DNA from: Streptomyces violascens
GTDB lineage: Bacteria; Actinomycetota; Actinomycetes; Streptomycetales; Streptomycetaceae
Assembly: GCF_014649955.1 (NCBI RefSeq)
Contig: NZ_BMUA01000044.1
Location: 1-40,544, forward strand
Direction: 5' to 3'
Length of the DNA: 40,544 nt
Positions within the stretch are counted from its first letter, which is position 1, and each line of letters opens with the position of its first letter. The translations under genes were made by a program, and so were the position numbers. Below the pieces are notes generated by a model that worked only from the letters and a program-made list of their open reading frames with translations, ran no database searches and had not been told where the DNA came from. Positions 33,067-40,544 of this stretch are shown piece after piece.

Positions 33067-33757
33067 GAGGTGTTCCTCTCATTCCTGCGGAAAACGGAGT
33101 GGCCCCATCATGACCTTGTGACCGCGGCTTTGACCAGCGAGTTCAAGGCCTGGTCGGGATGGCGGGGGTAAGCCGGAACTGCCCGGGCGCACTGCCGGCC
33201 GGCCAGCGCGGGGGCGTCCCCGAACTCACGGCTCCCTTTCCCTGGCCGGTCTGGTCCGTCAAAGGGGTGCACCTCGGCCTACGTAAGCACCGGCAGGCTG
33301 CTGATGGTCACGGACCCCCTGGTGATCGAACGCCGGGTACGGGAGATTCCGCCGCCCCGGCCGGCACACACGGTGCCGTGAAGGGGTGTCCGGCTGGGAT
33401 GATGGGGTGTCAGCGGCGGGCGTTTTGACCTTGGTCGGCACTCCGCCCGCCGCTACCTCGCTTTCGCCTCAGCCCCGGGCCTGGAGCGGCGTCGTCGTCC
33501 AGGAGCTGATCGCGCGCGGCTCCCGCGGCCGCCGTGCTCCCGGTACGCGATCCAGCACGCGAGGCCGGGGCCTGGTGGCCTTTGGCGGGCCGGGAACTGC
33601 CGCAGGGCCCTGTCCCATCGCGAGGCCCTGCGATCGGTGCGCCTACCTGGGGGGAAAGGCGGGCTGTTCAACGAGTCGGCGCCGGATCGGTTCGTCGCGA
33701 ACCCGGGCAGGACCGGTGGAGGAACGTATGCCACCGCTGTGTCGTGCGGGTGGGTGC
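33067..33757. other. 690 bp without a recognised gene
   Basis: A 10-bp inverted repeat (GCGGCGGGCG, 33413-33422 with 33444-33453) around a 21-nt loop is terminator-like. A short in-frame tail (MVTDPLVIERRVREIPPPRP, 33304 onward) looks protein-like but ends after 25 codons. No other support for genes. Confidence 0.35.
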
Positions 33758-33958
33758 TCAGAACAAGGCGTCCTGGTCAGGCTCATCGCGGGGCAGCGGG
33801 GCGACGTCTTCCCCCTCCCATTTCGCCTTCAGGAAGGCGCGCCAGTCCTTGGGGGGAGGCCAGGGGATGCCCCACTCGGCGAGCTGCTTCTTCGACCAGC
33901 CGCCGTTCGGGCTCTGTGCGGCGGCCACTTCATCAGGCGAGGGTACGTAGTTGACCAT
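33758..33958 (-). CDS. Small conserved-looking protein with WSKKQLAEWGIPWPPPKDW motif
   Basis: 66 residues from ATG 33958 (MVNYVPSPDEVAAAQSPNGG). The central motif GGWSKKQLAEWGIPWPPPKDWR is of a type I associate with small plasmid- and phage-borne actinobacterial proteins. C-terminus is acidic. Function unknown. Confidence 0.6.
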   Translation of the reverse strand: MVNYVPSPDEVAAAQSPNGGWSKKQLAEWGIPWPPPKDWRAFLKAKWEGEDVAPLPRDEPDQDALF

Positions 33959-34143
33959 GATGTCCAGTCTCGCTGAACCCTGAGCGGTCCTCACTGGTGT
34001 TTGGTCGCTTTCGGCTGAGTGGCCTCGGAGGGCGGTAATGGGACGGGCGTGGGCGCCCGCCTCCAGGGGTGCACGGTCAGGATGAGGGGCTGGAAGTCCT
34101 GTGAACTGTGAACTCAACGAATTCCGGGCCCGGCTGTCGGGGT

Positions 34144-34251
34144 TCAACGGGCCCATTCGAGGCCGAGCTCGGCGAGCTGCGCGCGTTGTTCGGGGGTGAG
34201 CTTGTCGCGTCGGCTCTTGGTGTTGGTGATCCATACGCCCAGCTTCACCAC
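34144..34251 (-). pseudogene. Helicase-associated-domain protein, C-terminal remnant 3
   Basis: The minus frame reads VVKLGVWITNTKSRRDKLTP, EQRAQLAELGLEWAR, stop: the final half of an HA repeat. Upstream the frame is unrelated. It is a third stub of the same gene family, about 29 kb from the other two, and of a slightly different subtype (TNTKSRRDKLTPEQRAQ). Confidence 0.65.
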
Positions 34252-34451
34252 AACCGTGTCTGTCTGGTCCGCCGGCGGCGACAGCGGGAACAGGCGGTTC
34301 GTCCGGTGTCCTGCGGACGGGTACGGTCCCCGGCAGCAGTGTCGAATCAGAGGAACGGCCGTGCTGGCCGGCGTGGTGAGGCGGCGGCGGGAGAAGTGCG
34401 TCTGCCGCACCGGCAGCCGTTCCTCGCAGCCCGATGGTGAACGGCTCGGCC

Positions 34452-34874
34452 ATGAGCGATGACCTGACGGCCATGTGTGATCTCTGCCTGGGCGAGGGGG
34501 CCGAGGGCGACGGCGTGCTCGAAGTGGACACCGCGGCCGCCGACAGCGCGTTGCGCGCCTGGCGGGCGAAGGCAGGCGCGGACCCGCATGCCCTGTTCCA
34601 CCTGACATCTGGAGCTCGGCCGGTGAAGTGGAGGGTGCGCCACCACAGTTGCGGTACGGGACCGCGGTTCGCGTACACCATCGCGGTGGAGCGCATCCGG
34701 TCGTGGACGGCCGCCGTGGACTGGAGCATCCACCTCACCGACAAGACCTTCCTGGCCGCGACCGACTGGTTCGACCTGCTCGACCGGGCGCTGCACCCGC
34801 GCCGCGCCGCGGTCAGCGGCATCCTGCCCCGCATCCCGAGGGATCTGAGCGGCGGCCCGGTCGGCGACACCTAG
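34452..34874 (+). CDS. Hypothetical protein
   Basis: 140 residues (MSDDLTAMCDLCLGEGAEGDGVLEVD...), with a possible start 18 bp upstream. It contains CDLC and a later HHSC (KWRVRHHSCG), which could bind zinc, and a compact, Trp-rich C-terminal half (WTAAVDWSIHLTDKTFLAATDWFDLLDRAL). Codon usage and composition look like a real gene. No family recognised. Confidence 0.6.
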   Translation: MSDDLTAMCDLCLGEGAEGDGVLEVDTAAADSALRAWRAKAGADPHALFHLTSGARPVKWRVRHHSCGTGPRFAYTIAVERIRSWTAAVDWSIHLTDKTFLAATDWFDLLDRALHPRRAAVSGILPRIPRDLSGGPVGDT

Positions 34875-34913
34875 TACCGCAACCGCATCTGGGGTGTCTG
34901 GCCTCGGCGTTTG

Positions 34914-34982
34914 TCGTGGGAGCGGCGGGCTCGGGGCGTGGCTGTGCGGTGGAGGTAGCGGGTTCGAATCCCGCCTCACGAT
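34914..34982 (+). other. tRNA-like sequence (T-arm plus acceptor stem)
   Basis: GCGGGTTCGAATCCCGC (34958-34974) is a textbook T-stem-loop. The next seven bases, CTCACGA, pair with TCGTGGG at 34914-34920 (one G-T). The 37 bases between are too few and too irregular for complete D and anticodon arms. This is a decayed tRNA or the 3'-tRNA part of an attachment site left by an integrated element. Confidence 0.4.
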
Positions 34983-35029
34983 CGCCGGACCGATCTCGAT
35001 TTCGGGCGTATCTTCATTCCGGCGAATCG

Positions 35030-36621
35030 TCAGGTCTTGCGCACGGCGCCGGTGAAGCCGGCGATGAACAGGGTGGCCAACGCCCACGCGGCCAGCTGCA
35101 GCAGCCAGCCCGCGACGGTGAGGGTCTGCCCTGCAGGGGTACCGGTGGGGGCGCACAGGCCAGCCGCCCCCGTCTTGACCACCGGCAGACCCAGATCCAG
35201 ACCCACGCCGACCCGCTCCACGACGCTGCAGGGCGTCGTGGGTGTGCTTGCGCGGGTGGTGTGCTCCAGGCCGCCGCCCGGCCTGCCGAGGACGACCGCC
35301 AGCGCGACCGAGCCGGCGAGGACGGCGAACAGCAGCAGCAGCGCTCGCCAGGGTTGATAACCGAAACCGAGGGTCAGCCCGGTGAATCGGGCCCAGGCCC
35401 GGTCACGCCGCCGAAGCCCGCCGCGGTCGATCTGGTCCCGCCGCTGCGCCATGAGAATGTCCCGCACCTCGCTGTCGTGACCGGCCGCCCGGTGGACGGC
35501 GGCCAACTGCTGGTACGGCTGAGCGGAGTAGCCGGGCGTGTGGTCACGCAACAGCTCCAGCCACCGGGACAACCCGACCGGTGCCGGCAGGTCCGCGTAG
35601 GTCAGCCCGTCGATGGCGACCAGGGCCCCCGTGGCCTGACCCGACCGAGTCACCCCGCTGGTGTCCAACCACAGCGAACCTTCGACCGACACGCCGTTCA
35701 AGGCGAGCACGGAGTGTCCGGCGCCGGTTGCCCGGAACCCGGCCCGCAGGAACACGGCCCGGTCGACCCGCAGACCGTCCGCGTGCAGGGCCGGTCCGGA
35801 CATGTTCTCCAGCCGCGCCCCGTCGCAATCCAGCAGACCGAGGTGGGCATCGACCAGCTGGACCGCGCCGGTTGCCCGGAACCCGGCCCGCAGGAACACG
35901 GCTCGGTCCACCCGCAGACCGTCCGCGTGCAGGGCGGGACCGGAGGTGTTCTCCAGCCGCGCCCCGTCGCATGCCAGCCGACCGAGATGGGCGTAGGCGA
36001 ACCGGACCGGACCGTGCCCTGTGCGCCGACGCCAGTGGCCCGGAACCCGTCGCGGAGGGACACGCTGTGATCGACCCGCAGAAACTCGGCGTGCAGTGCG
36101 GGACCGGACGTGTTCGCCAGCCGCGCCTCGTCGCAATCCAGCAGGCCGAGGTGGGCGCCGAGGAACCGGACCGCGCCGGAAGGTGTGTCGGCGTTGGCAA
36201 CCGCTCCGCGCATCGTCATCGTCGGCGCGGTGAAGCGTGCGGCGTCAACCGGTGGGTCGTACGAACCTGCCGAATGCCCGAAACAGGAACCGTCCAGCAC
36301 GAGGCCGGGCAGCTGGCTGTCGCACAGGTTCAGACCGTCGGGGACGAAGCAGTCGACCAGCTGGACCCGCAGATCGCTGGTGATGTTCGCCAGGTCGACG
36401 CGGCCGGTGATGCGCGCCCCGCGCAGCCGCAGCCCGTGCGGGTCCGCCTCGATGTCCCGGCGGCCGCGGACCAGGTCGCGGATCAACGCCGCCGAGACGG
36501 TGTGGGCGTCGCCCCAGGACCGCATCGCGGCCTCGTCGACCGGCCCGTCACCGGCCAGGTCCAGCATCTCGCCGTCGCGGACCGCGTCGAGCAGGCTCTG
36601 CTCCAACCCATCGGCTGCCAT
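35030..36621 (-). pseudogene. Repeat-rich membrane-associated protein, broken by a 5-bp duplication
   Basis: Start ATG 36621 (MAADGLEQSLLDAVRDGEML). Pentapeptide-like repeats (LRLRGARITGRVDLANITSD; LDCDGARLENTSGPALHADG; VDRAVFLRAGFRATGA) are followed by two C-terminal membrane helices (RALLLLFAVLAGSVALAVVL; LLQLAAWALATLFIAGF). Such Streptomyces proteins are often annotated membrane-associated oxidoreductases, though no catalytic site is evident. The frame breaks at 36003-36012, where CCGGA is duplicated in tandem. Removing one copy restores TVRFAYAHLGRLACDGARLE and a single ~530-residue frame. Probably a recent slippage mutation or a sequencing error. Confidence 0.75.
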
Positions 36622-36973
36622 CCGAGCATGCTGGCCTGCCCCACCGCACGACGGCAAGCACGACGAGGCATCGTTCAGCTCGCTGGGCCGCCTTCCGGGT
36701 AAGCCTTCCAAGTACCGGGCTTTCACCGGCCGACCGGAGGGAGGCCGAGCATGACACCGGGCTGTCGTCTCGGCCGTACGGAGCGGGTGCCAATTTCGGC
36801 CACGTCTGCTGCATGGTGACGCTGTACCGGCGGGCGGTATGGCAGTGTGATGGCTCCGGCCCGCCAGGCTCCCCCGTCTTGGCGGGCCGGACCCCGAGGC
36901 GAGACGGGCAGCAGCCCTGCCCGGCACGTCCGGAACACACGTCCTCGATCCCCCGGGTGATGCGCGGCTGCGG
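36622..36973. other. Intergenic, no recognised gene
   Basis: About 350 bp of overlapping low-complexity frames. It contains the upstream region of the repeat protein. No clear promoter. Confidence 0.35.
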
Positions 36974-37204
36974 CTAGGCGACGTCTCCTTGGACCATGCC
37001 GGTCTGCTGCGACCAGGACTTGATGACCGCGTACCGGCCGTCGGTGGTCTCTTCGGCCAGGCGGATCACCGTGTCGCCGGAGCCGTGGATGCCGACCTGG
37101 CCGAGGAACTTGTCCTCGGCCACCTCCCGGTCATTCCAATAGCCCTCGGTACCGGCGCCGTCGGGTCGGAACTGGGTGGTCACGCGAAATCTGCCGGGGT
37201 TCAT
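36974..37204 (-). CDS. Small hypothetical protein
   Basis: 76 residues (MNPGRFRVTTQFRPDGAGTE, WNDREVAEDKFLGQVGIHGS, GDTVIRLAEETTDGRYAVIK). Composition is that of a compact beta-rich protein with good frame quality. The HGSGDTVIRLAEE motif looks conserved in type but I cannot name a family. Poor SD upstream of the ATG. Confidence 0.55.
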   Translation of the reverse strand: MNPGRFRVTTQFRPDGAGTEGYWNDREVAEDKFLGQVGIHGSGDTVIRLAEETTDGRYAVIKSWSQQTGMVQGDVA

Positions 37205-37345
37205 GGACCGAGAGCCTGCCGCGGGACGGGGAAGCGTCCGGTGCTGGCGTGTGGTGAAGCCGCGGTGGCGCCTGGGGCAGTGTGCGCGAGGGCGGATGCG
37301 AAGAGCTCCCGGAGTACTGGCCGTCGGGCCGGCGGCGCGGCTGGA

Positions 37346-37726
37346 CTAGCGGTGGATGATGGCGCAGGGGTTGTCGCCGGGTGCCTTGTTGAAGACGATG
37401 CACAGTCTCGTCCCGTCGGGGAAGGTCTGCCCGCCCTTCCAGTACCAGTGGACGATCGAGGTCTTGGTCAGGCCCCAGGTGTGGTGGGTGGCGTTCTGCC
37501 AGCCGGTGATGTTGTGCGGGGTTGATCGTGCGGCGAGGGTGTAGAGCTGGGCGCGGGTGCCGGCGGGTTGGCCGTCCATGTAGCCGTCGACGGTGTCGAT
37601 GCGCAGGCCGTGGCCTTTGACGTGGATGCCGACCTTTCCTTCTTCGACGGTGGCGTTGGCGTGCGCGGGGGTGGTGCACAGGCTCAGCACGGCGGACGCC
37701 AGGACGGCGGGCAGGGTCTTCTTCAC
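37346..37726 (-). CDS. Small secreted protein
   Basis: 126 residues with a clear Sec signal peptide (MKKTLPAVLASAVLSLCTTPAHA, cleavage after AHA, ~23). The mature part (~100 residues) has two pairs of features, VGIHVKGHGLRIDTVDGYMD and TWGLTKTSIVHWYWKGGQTF, and two cysteines (LCIVF, NPCAII) that could form a disulfide. Secreted, function unknown. SD weak. It stands alone. Confidence 0.65.
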   Translation of the reverse strand: MKKTLPAVLASAVLSLCTTPAHANATVEEGKVGIHVKGHGLRIDTVDGYMDGQPAGTRAQLYTLAARSTPHNITGWQNATHHTWGLTKTSIVHWYWKGGQTFPDGTRLCIVFNKAPGDNPCAIIHR

Positions 37727-38200
37727 GCCGTGGTCAACCCGCTCACGGTGGAAAGGTCACCAGGCCGTACACAGGCACGTCCGGCCTTGTGGCGTGAGGC
37801 CCCGGGGTGCGGCGTTCCGTCACGCCGGCATAGGGCCGGCCGCCTGCGCTGGGGCGGGTGCAGCATGGCACGTACCAGTGGTGCGCAGCAGGGCGATCTG
37901 CGGCGTTGGCCGAGAACTTCACTATGGGCAGGCCTTGTTCGACGCGTTGTCATCCGTCGGGGTAGCCCCGGCGGCCCGTGTGGCGGATGGGTGTTCAGGC
38001 TGCAGGGCCGGCGATGAAACCCGCACGCTGCCCTGCTGCCGGAGGAAGGTCAGTTGCAGGGAGCAGTGTGTGCGCTCTGCGGTCTTGCTCATGTTGATGA
38101 GGCGGCTGCCGAACGGCCTCTTGTGGTTGACCGTATGAGCGATCAGCGATTCGCCGCACCGTTTTCGCTCCCGTCATAGTGCTTGCATGACCTCACCCGG
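37727..38200. other. Intergenic, no recognised gene
   Basis: No frame with a supported start and protein-like composition. Confidence 0.35.
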
Positions 38201-38403
38201 TCACAGCCAGGTGCGCTCGCTGCTCAGGGCGACGGCGTGGGAGGTGCGGTGGCTCTGGAGCTGCTGTGCCGGGCTCCAGGCGGTGCCGTCGAAGGAGTTC
38301 CAGTAGATGCCGCCGCCGTTTTGCCCGATGTGGGCGCAGTACAGCTTGCCGTTGAAGGCGGTCAGGGCTGGGGCCACGGGGCTGGTGAAGGAGTGGATGC
38401 CCC
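38201..38403 (-). pseudogene. Beta-propeller/lectin-like repeat protein, C-terminal fragment
   Basis: The minus frame ends GIHSFTSPVAPALTAFNGKL, YCAHIGQNGGGIYWNSFDGT, WSPAQQLQSHRTSHAVALSS, TWL, stop: one repeat of the kind found in tectonin- or sialidase-like secreted proteins of actinomycetes. No start or further repeats precede it, so it is a truncated gene end. Confidence 0.55.
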
Positions 38404-38503
38404 GGGACGCTACCCGCCTGCTGCCGGTCTTCGGCTGACCGACCCACTCTCACCACCCGCTAGCTGCTCCCTGACACCCAAAAGGTTGTTCTACGCTCGT
38501 TGC

Positions 38504-39112
38504 ATGGGCGTGTGCATGGAACTCCTGATCGTCAACTGCACGTACGTTGAAGCGGTGTCAGCCGAGTTGAGGGCTGACCTGGTCGAGACCGCTGCGTTCG
38601 GCAGCGATGACGACTGGAATGACCAGCCGGAAGGCTGGACCTGGCCTGATGGCATCAGCGTCCCTTGGTACGCACGCTACGAGTTCCGCAATACCCTCAC
38701 CTCGTACAAGCCGCACTTCTGGGCCGGTGAACGCTGGGACAAGATGCGAGCATTCGTTCCCCCCGAACTCCGCACGGCACTCGACGAGTTCAGTGCTCCA
38801 CTGTTCTGGGGCGAATACAACTGGGAGTCCGCGGATCCTCCCTTCACCCCTGCCGTCCCCGGGCGTGAGAACCACTGGTGCCCAAATGCCATGCGATGGC
38901 TCCTTGCCGAGGATGTGGCAGCCCTCCATCACTTCTGGACCCAGGTCGAGCCCGGCCTGGCGTCCCTACACGCCCCCTTCGAACAGCACGTTGCCGAGCC
39001 CGCGGGTTGGATCAACGACTTCTCGTCGTTTGCCGCTCTCGTCGCCGAATGGGGGGAGGTAATCACCGAAGCCGCTGAGCGCGGGTGGGGCATCATCGGC
39101 CTGAAGTGCTGA
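38504..39112 (+). CDS. Hypothetical protein, possibly leaderless
   Basis: 202 residues from ATG 38504 (MGVCMELLIVNCTYVEAVSA); ATG 38516 is an alternative. Trp- and acid-rich soluble protein (DDDWNDQPEGWTWPDGISVP, FWGEYNWESADPPFTPAVPG, WINDFSSFAALVAEWGEVIT). No family recognised. There is no SD before either ATG, but TACGCT lies 7 bp before 38504, the place of a -10 box in leaderless Streptomyces transcripts. It converges on the hydrophobic protein gene across a long hairpin. Confidence 0.65.
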   Translation: MGVCMELLIVNCTYVEAVSAELRADLVETAAFGSDDDWNDQPEGWTWPDGISVPWYARYEFRNTLTSYKPHFWAGERWDKMRAFVPPELRTALDEFSAPLFWGEYNWESADPPFTPAVPGRENHWCPNAMRWLLAEDVAALHHFWTQVEPGLASLHAPFEQHVAEPAGWINDFSSFAALVAEWGEVITEAAERGWGIIGLKC

Positions 39113-39277
39113 CACAGATCCCGGGCGGCGGCTCAGTGATCGCGGCGGCGGCTTCCTGGGGGCGTGGTTCCGGTGTGCGGAGGCCGGCGCTGCGGTCGTT
39201 GAATGCTGGTACCCGGGAATCGGTGGATGACCCGGGCTGCGTCCGTGCGGGTTTCTCGGCGCCTACGTGGATATGCG

Positions 39278-39320
39278 TGTGGGGGGCTGCCCGTCCCGTC
39301 GGGATGGGCAGCCCCCCACA
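39278..39320. terminator. 20-bp hairpin between convergent genes
   Basis: Arms at 39278-39297 and 39301-39320 pair at all 20 positions with one G-T, loop GTC. It lies between the stops of the convergent hypothetical gene and the hydrophobic protein gene. Bidirectional terminator. Confidence 0.75.
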
Positions 39321-39342
39321 TGGTGATGCTGTGCGGTGGTGT

Positions 39343-39504
39343 CTACCAGCGGTACCAGCGGGCGCTTCCGCCCTTGGGGCGGGCGATGAACCCGACCAGC
39401 CAGGCAACGAGCACGATGACGGCGATCCACCACAGTGCCTTGAGTGCGAAACCCGCACCGAAGAGGATCAGGGCCAGCAGAAGAACGAGAAGCAGGGGAA
39501 CCAT
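39343..39504 (-). CDS. Small hydrophobic membrane protein
   Basis: 53 residues from ATG 39504 with GGAGG upstream. Two adjacent membrane segments (VPLLLVLLLALILFGAGFAL; WWIAVIVLVAWLVGFI) and a basic C-terminal tail (ARPKGGSARWYRW). It resembles the short 'hydrophobic protein' type common in Streptomyces, often near stress genes. It lies divergent from the CsbD genes at 39755 and 40177. Confidence 0.8.
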   Translation of the reverse strand: MVPLLLVLLLALILFGAGFALKALWWIAVIVLVAWLVGFIARPKGGSARWYRW

Positions 39505-39754
39505 AGTTATCAACCTCCGAACCATCGAATGCCCTGGCGCTGCAGGTCTACACAATGCAGATGCGGCTGTTTATAGGATTCTTGACCGGGAATCTGTTTG
39601 CGTCCTTCCGTCGACGGGATGAGTCGTGTGGCCGGTCCTGGCTGCTGTCCGGCGTCCTGGGAAATCGGTGCCGGTTGTTGTTTGCGGCGCGGCGTGGGGG
39701 ATATCCGTGCTGTGAGCGGAATCCCCTTTTGTGTTGCATGAGGAGTTGAGTGCT

Positions 39755-39928
39755 GTGGCTGGCGACGAGAAGGCGAAGTCGAAGGTCGAGCAGGCCAAGG
39801 GCAAGGTCAAGGAGACGGCAGGCCGGGCGGTCGGCAACGAGCGTTTGGAGGCCGAAGGCCGCGCCGAGCAGGCCAAGGGCGACGCCCGCGAAGCCAAGGA
39901 GAAGGTCAAGGACGTCTTCAAGGACTGA
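39755..39928 (+). CDS. CsbD-family small stress protein (copy 2)
   Basis: 57 residues from GTG 39755 (MAGDEKAKSKVEQAKGKVKE), with GAGGAG at 39740-39745 at good spacing. Lys/Glu/Ala-rich, CsbD signature QAKGKVKETAGRAVGNERLE. It differs from copies 1 and 3, so it belongs to another CsbD subtype. Ends 25 bp before a long hairpin. Confidence 0.88.
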   Translation: MAGDEKAKSKVEQAKGKVKETAGRAVGNERLEAEGRAEQAKGDAREAKEKVKDVFKD

Positions 39929-39953
39929 CCGGCACCGCTCCGCAGATTCACCC

Positions 39954-39993
39954 CCTGGCCGGGGCCGCACCAGATGGTGCGGCCCCGGCCAGG
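39954..39993. terminator. 19-bp perfect hairpin after CsbD copy 2
   Basis: Exact 19-bp arms (39954-39972 and 39975-39993) with a 2-nt GA loop. Very stable transcription terminator, no U-tract. Confidence 0.75.
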
Positions 39994-40176
39994 GCCGTGA
40001 ACGACACCCGGTATGCGCCCGCTGTCCACCCGGCTGCATGCAGGGCCTGCGGCCGGGGGAGGCGTACCGGTTCCATGCTCTTGGCGGAACTCCGGATGCT
40101 GGTGGGCCTGGGATCGCTGAGGCTGTCAGCGATGGCGCGCGTCCGCTGCGCCGAATGGCTACCAAGGAGTACAGCT

Positions 40177-40359
40177 ATGGCCAAGAAGATGCAGGGCAAG
40201 GCGCAGGAAGCAGTCGGCAAGGTCAAGGAGACCGCCGGTAAGGCCACGGGTAGGGACGATCTCCGGGCCAAGGGCAAGGCCGAGCAGGGCGAGGCCAAGG
40301 CGAAGCAGGCTGCCCAGCAGACGAAGGACACCGCCGCGCAGAAACTCAAGGGCAAGTAA
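40177..40359 (+). CDS. CsbD-family small stress protein (copy 3)
   Basis: 60 residues from ATG 40177, AAGGAG at 40164-40169. Its sequence (MAKKMQGKAQEAVGKVKETA, DDLRAKGKAEQGEAKAKQAA) is closely related to copy 1 at 2602 (same KKMQxKAQEAVGK and DDLRAKGKAEQGEA blocks), implying a duplication. Followed by a 24-bp hairpin. Confidence 0.9.
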   Translation: MAKKMQGKAQEAVGKVKETAGKATGRDDLRAKGKAEQGEAKAKQAAQQTKDTAAQKLKGK

Positions 40360-40381
40360 GCCGGCCGCCCCCTGCATCGCT

Positions 40382-40431
40382 GGTGTGGAAGGGGCCCCGA
40401 CCACGAACGTGGTCGGGGCCCCTTCCACACC
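40382..40431. terminator. 24-bp perfect hairpin after CsbD copy 3
   Basis: Arms 40382-40405 and 40408-40431 are exact complements over 24 bp with a 2-nt AA loop. Among the longest perfect hairpins in the window. Probable strong terminator. Confidence 0.78.
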
Positions 40432-40442
40432 CTGTCGAAGCT

Positions 40443-40474
40443 GGGCTGTGGCTCTGTATACGTAGCCACAGCCC
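40443..40474. repeat. 11-bp inverted repeat near the window end
   Basis: GGGCTGTGGCT and its exact complement with a 10-nt loop containing GTATAC. It could be a second terminator. The sequence after it (TAGTAGTACTCCGTTAGG) resembles an insertion-sequence end, but the rest lies outside the window. Confidence 0.4.
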
Positions 40475-40544
40475 GGTGGCGCTCCGTCTAGTAGTACTCC
40501 GTTAGGTCTTCCGGTCGGGCGTGTTCGGGAGCATGGTGGGTGGG

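Noticed and set aside
1..40544. CRISPR arrays, rRNA genes, complete tRNA genes, riboswitches
   Set aside because: I looked for regularly spaced repeats and conserved RNA motifs and saw none beyond the partial tRNA-like segment at 34914-34982.

Overview
The window is high-GC DNA with short SD-led genes, GTG/ATGA overlaps, CsbD and actinobacterial IHF proteins and rare TTA codons, which points to a Streptomyces or close relative. Three separate stubs of Streptomyces 'helicase associated' proteins, six insertion-sequence families (mostly decayed) and no housekeeping genes suggest an accessory region such as a chromosome arm or a linear plasmid. That placement is an inference.

Layout. 1-5.4 kb: IS110 stub, IS3 element, GNAT acetyltransferase, CsbD protein, helicase stubs and a beheaded PPOX gene. 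5.44-8.84 kb: a complete-looking Mu/Tn7-like transposon with multi-repeat ends starting TGTTAG and four genes (DUF6431 zinc/HTH protein, DDE transposase, 92-residue protein, AAA+ ATPase), sitting between a truncated PPOX gene and a truncated IS1182 gene. 9.5-25.2 kb: a biosynthetic gene cluster. 25.2-29.4 kb: a mostly non-coding border with an ISKra4 pseudogene and a coiled-coil/winged-helix protein. 29.5-31.2 kb: a secreted polymorphic toxin and its SCO4402-family immunity gene. 31.3-40.5 kb: small hypothetical genes, an IHF-type protein, a frameshifted repeat/membrane protein, a small secreted protein and two more CsbD proteins between long hairpins.

The cluster is the most interesting part. 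Two leftward transcription units start from near-identical promoters (TTGACA-17-TAGTGT inside a shared ~105-bp element at 15055-15165 and 19411-19519). Unit 1 begins with a five-codon minigene, MIYNH, with an ideal ribosome binding site. It fits the MxYxH pattern of the biarylitide minimal RiPP precursors, whose Tyr and His are cross-linked by a cytochrome P450. It is followed by a hairpin, a heme-oxygenase-like metal oxidase, an ATP-grasp ligase, a polytopic membrane protein and an O-methyltransferase. Unit 2 carries a proline-iminopeptidase-like hydrolase, a PGM1-type (pheganomycin) peptide ligase and an APH-like kinase. An L-arginine:X amidinotransferase and an MFS exporter read rightward. 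A StrR-like ParB-fold regulator and a P450 read leftward.

Working model (inference): the P450 cross-links Tyr3 and His5 of MIYNH, a peptidase trims the N-terminus, the amidinotransferase makes a guanidino acid that the ATP-grasp ligase(s) attach to the trimmed peptide, the other enzymes tailor it, and the MFS protein and kinase give export and self-resistance. In-frame TTA codons in the O-methyltransferase, PGM1-like ligase, MFS, StrR-like and P450 genes suggest bldA control.
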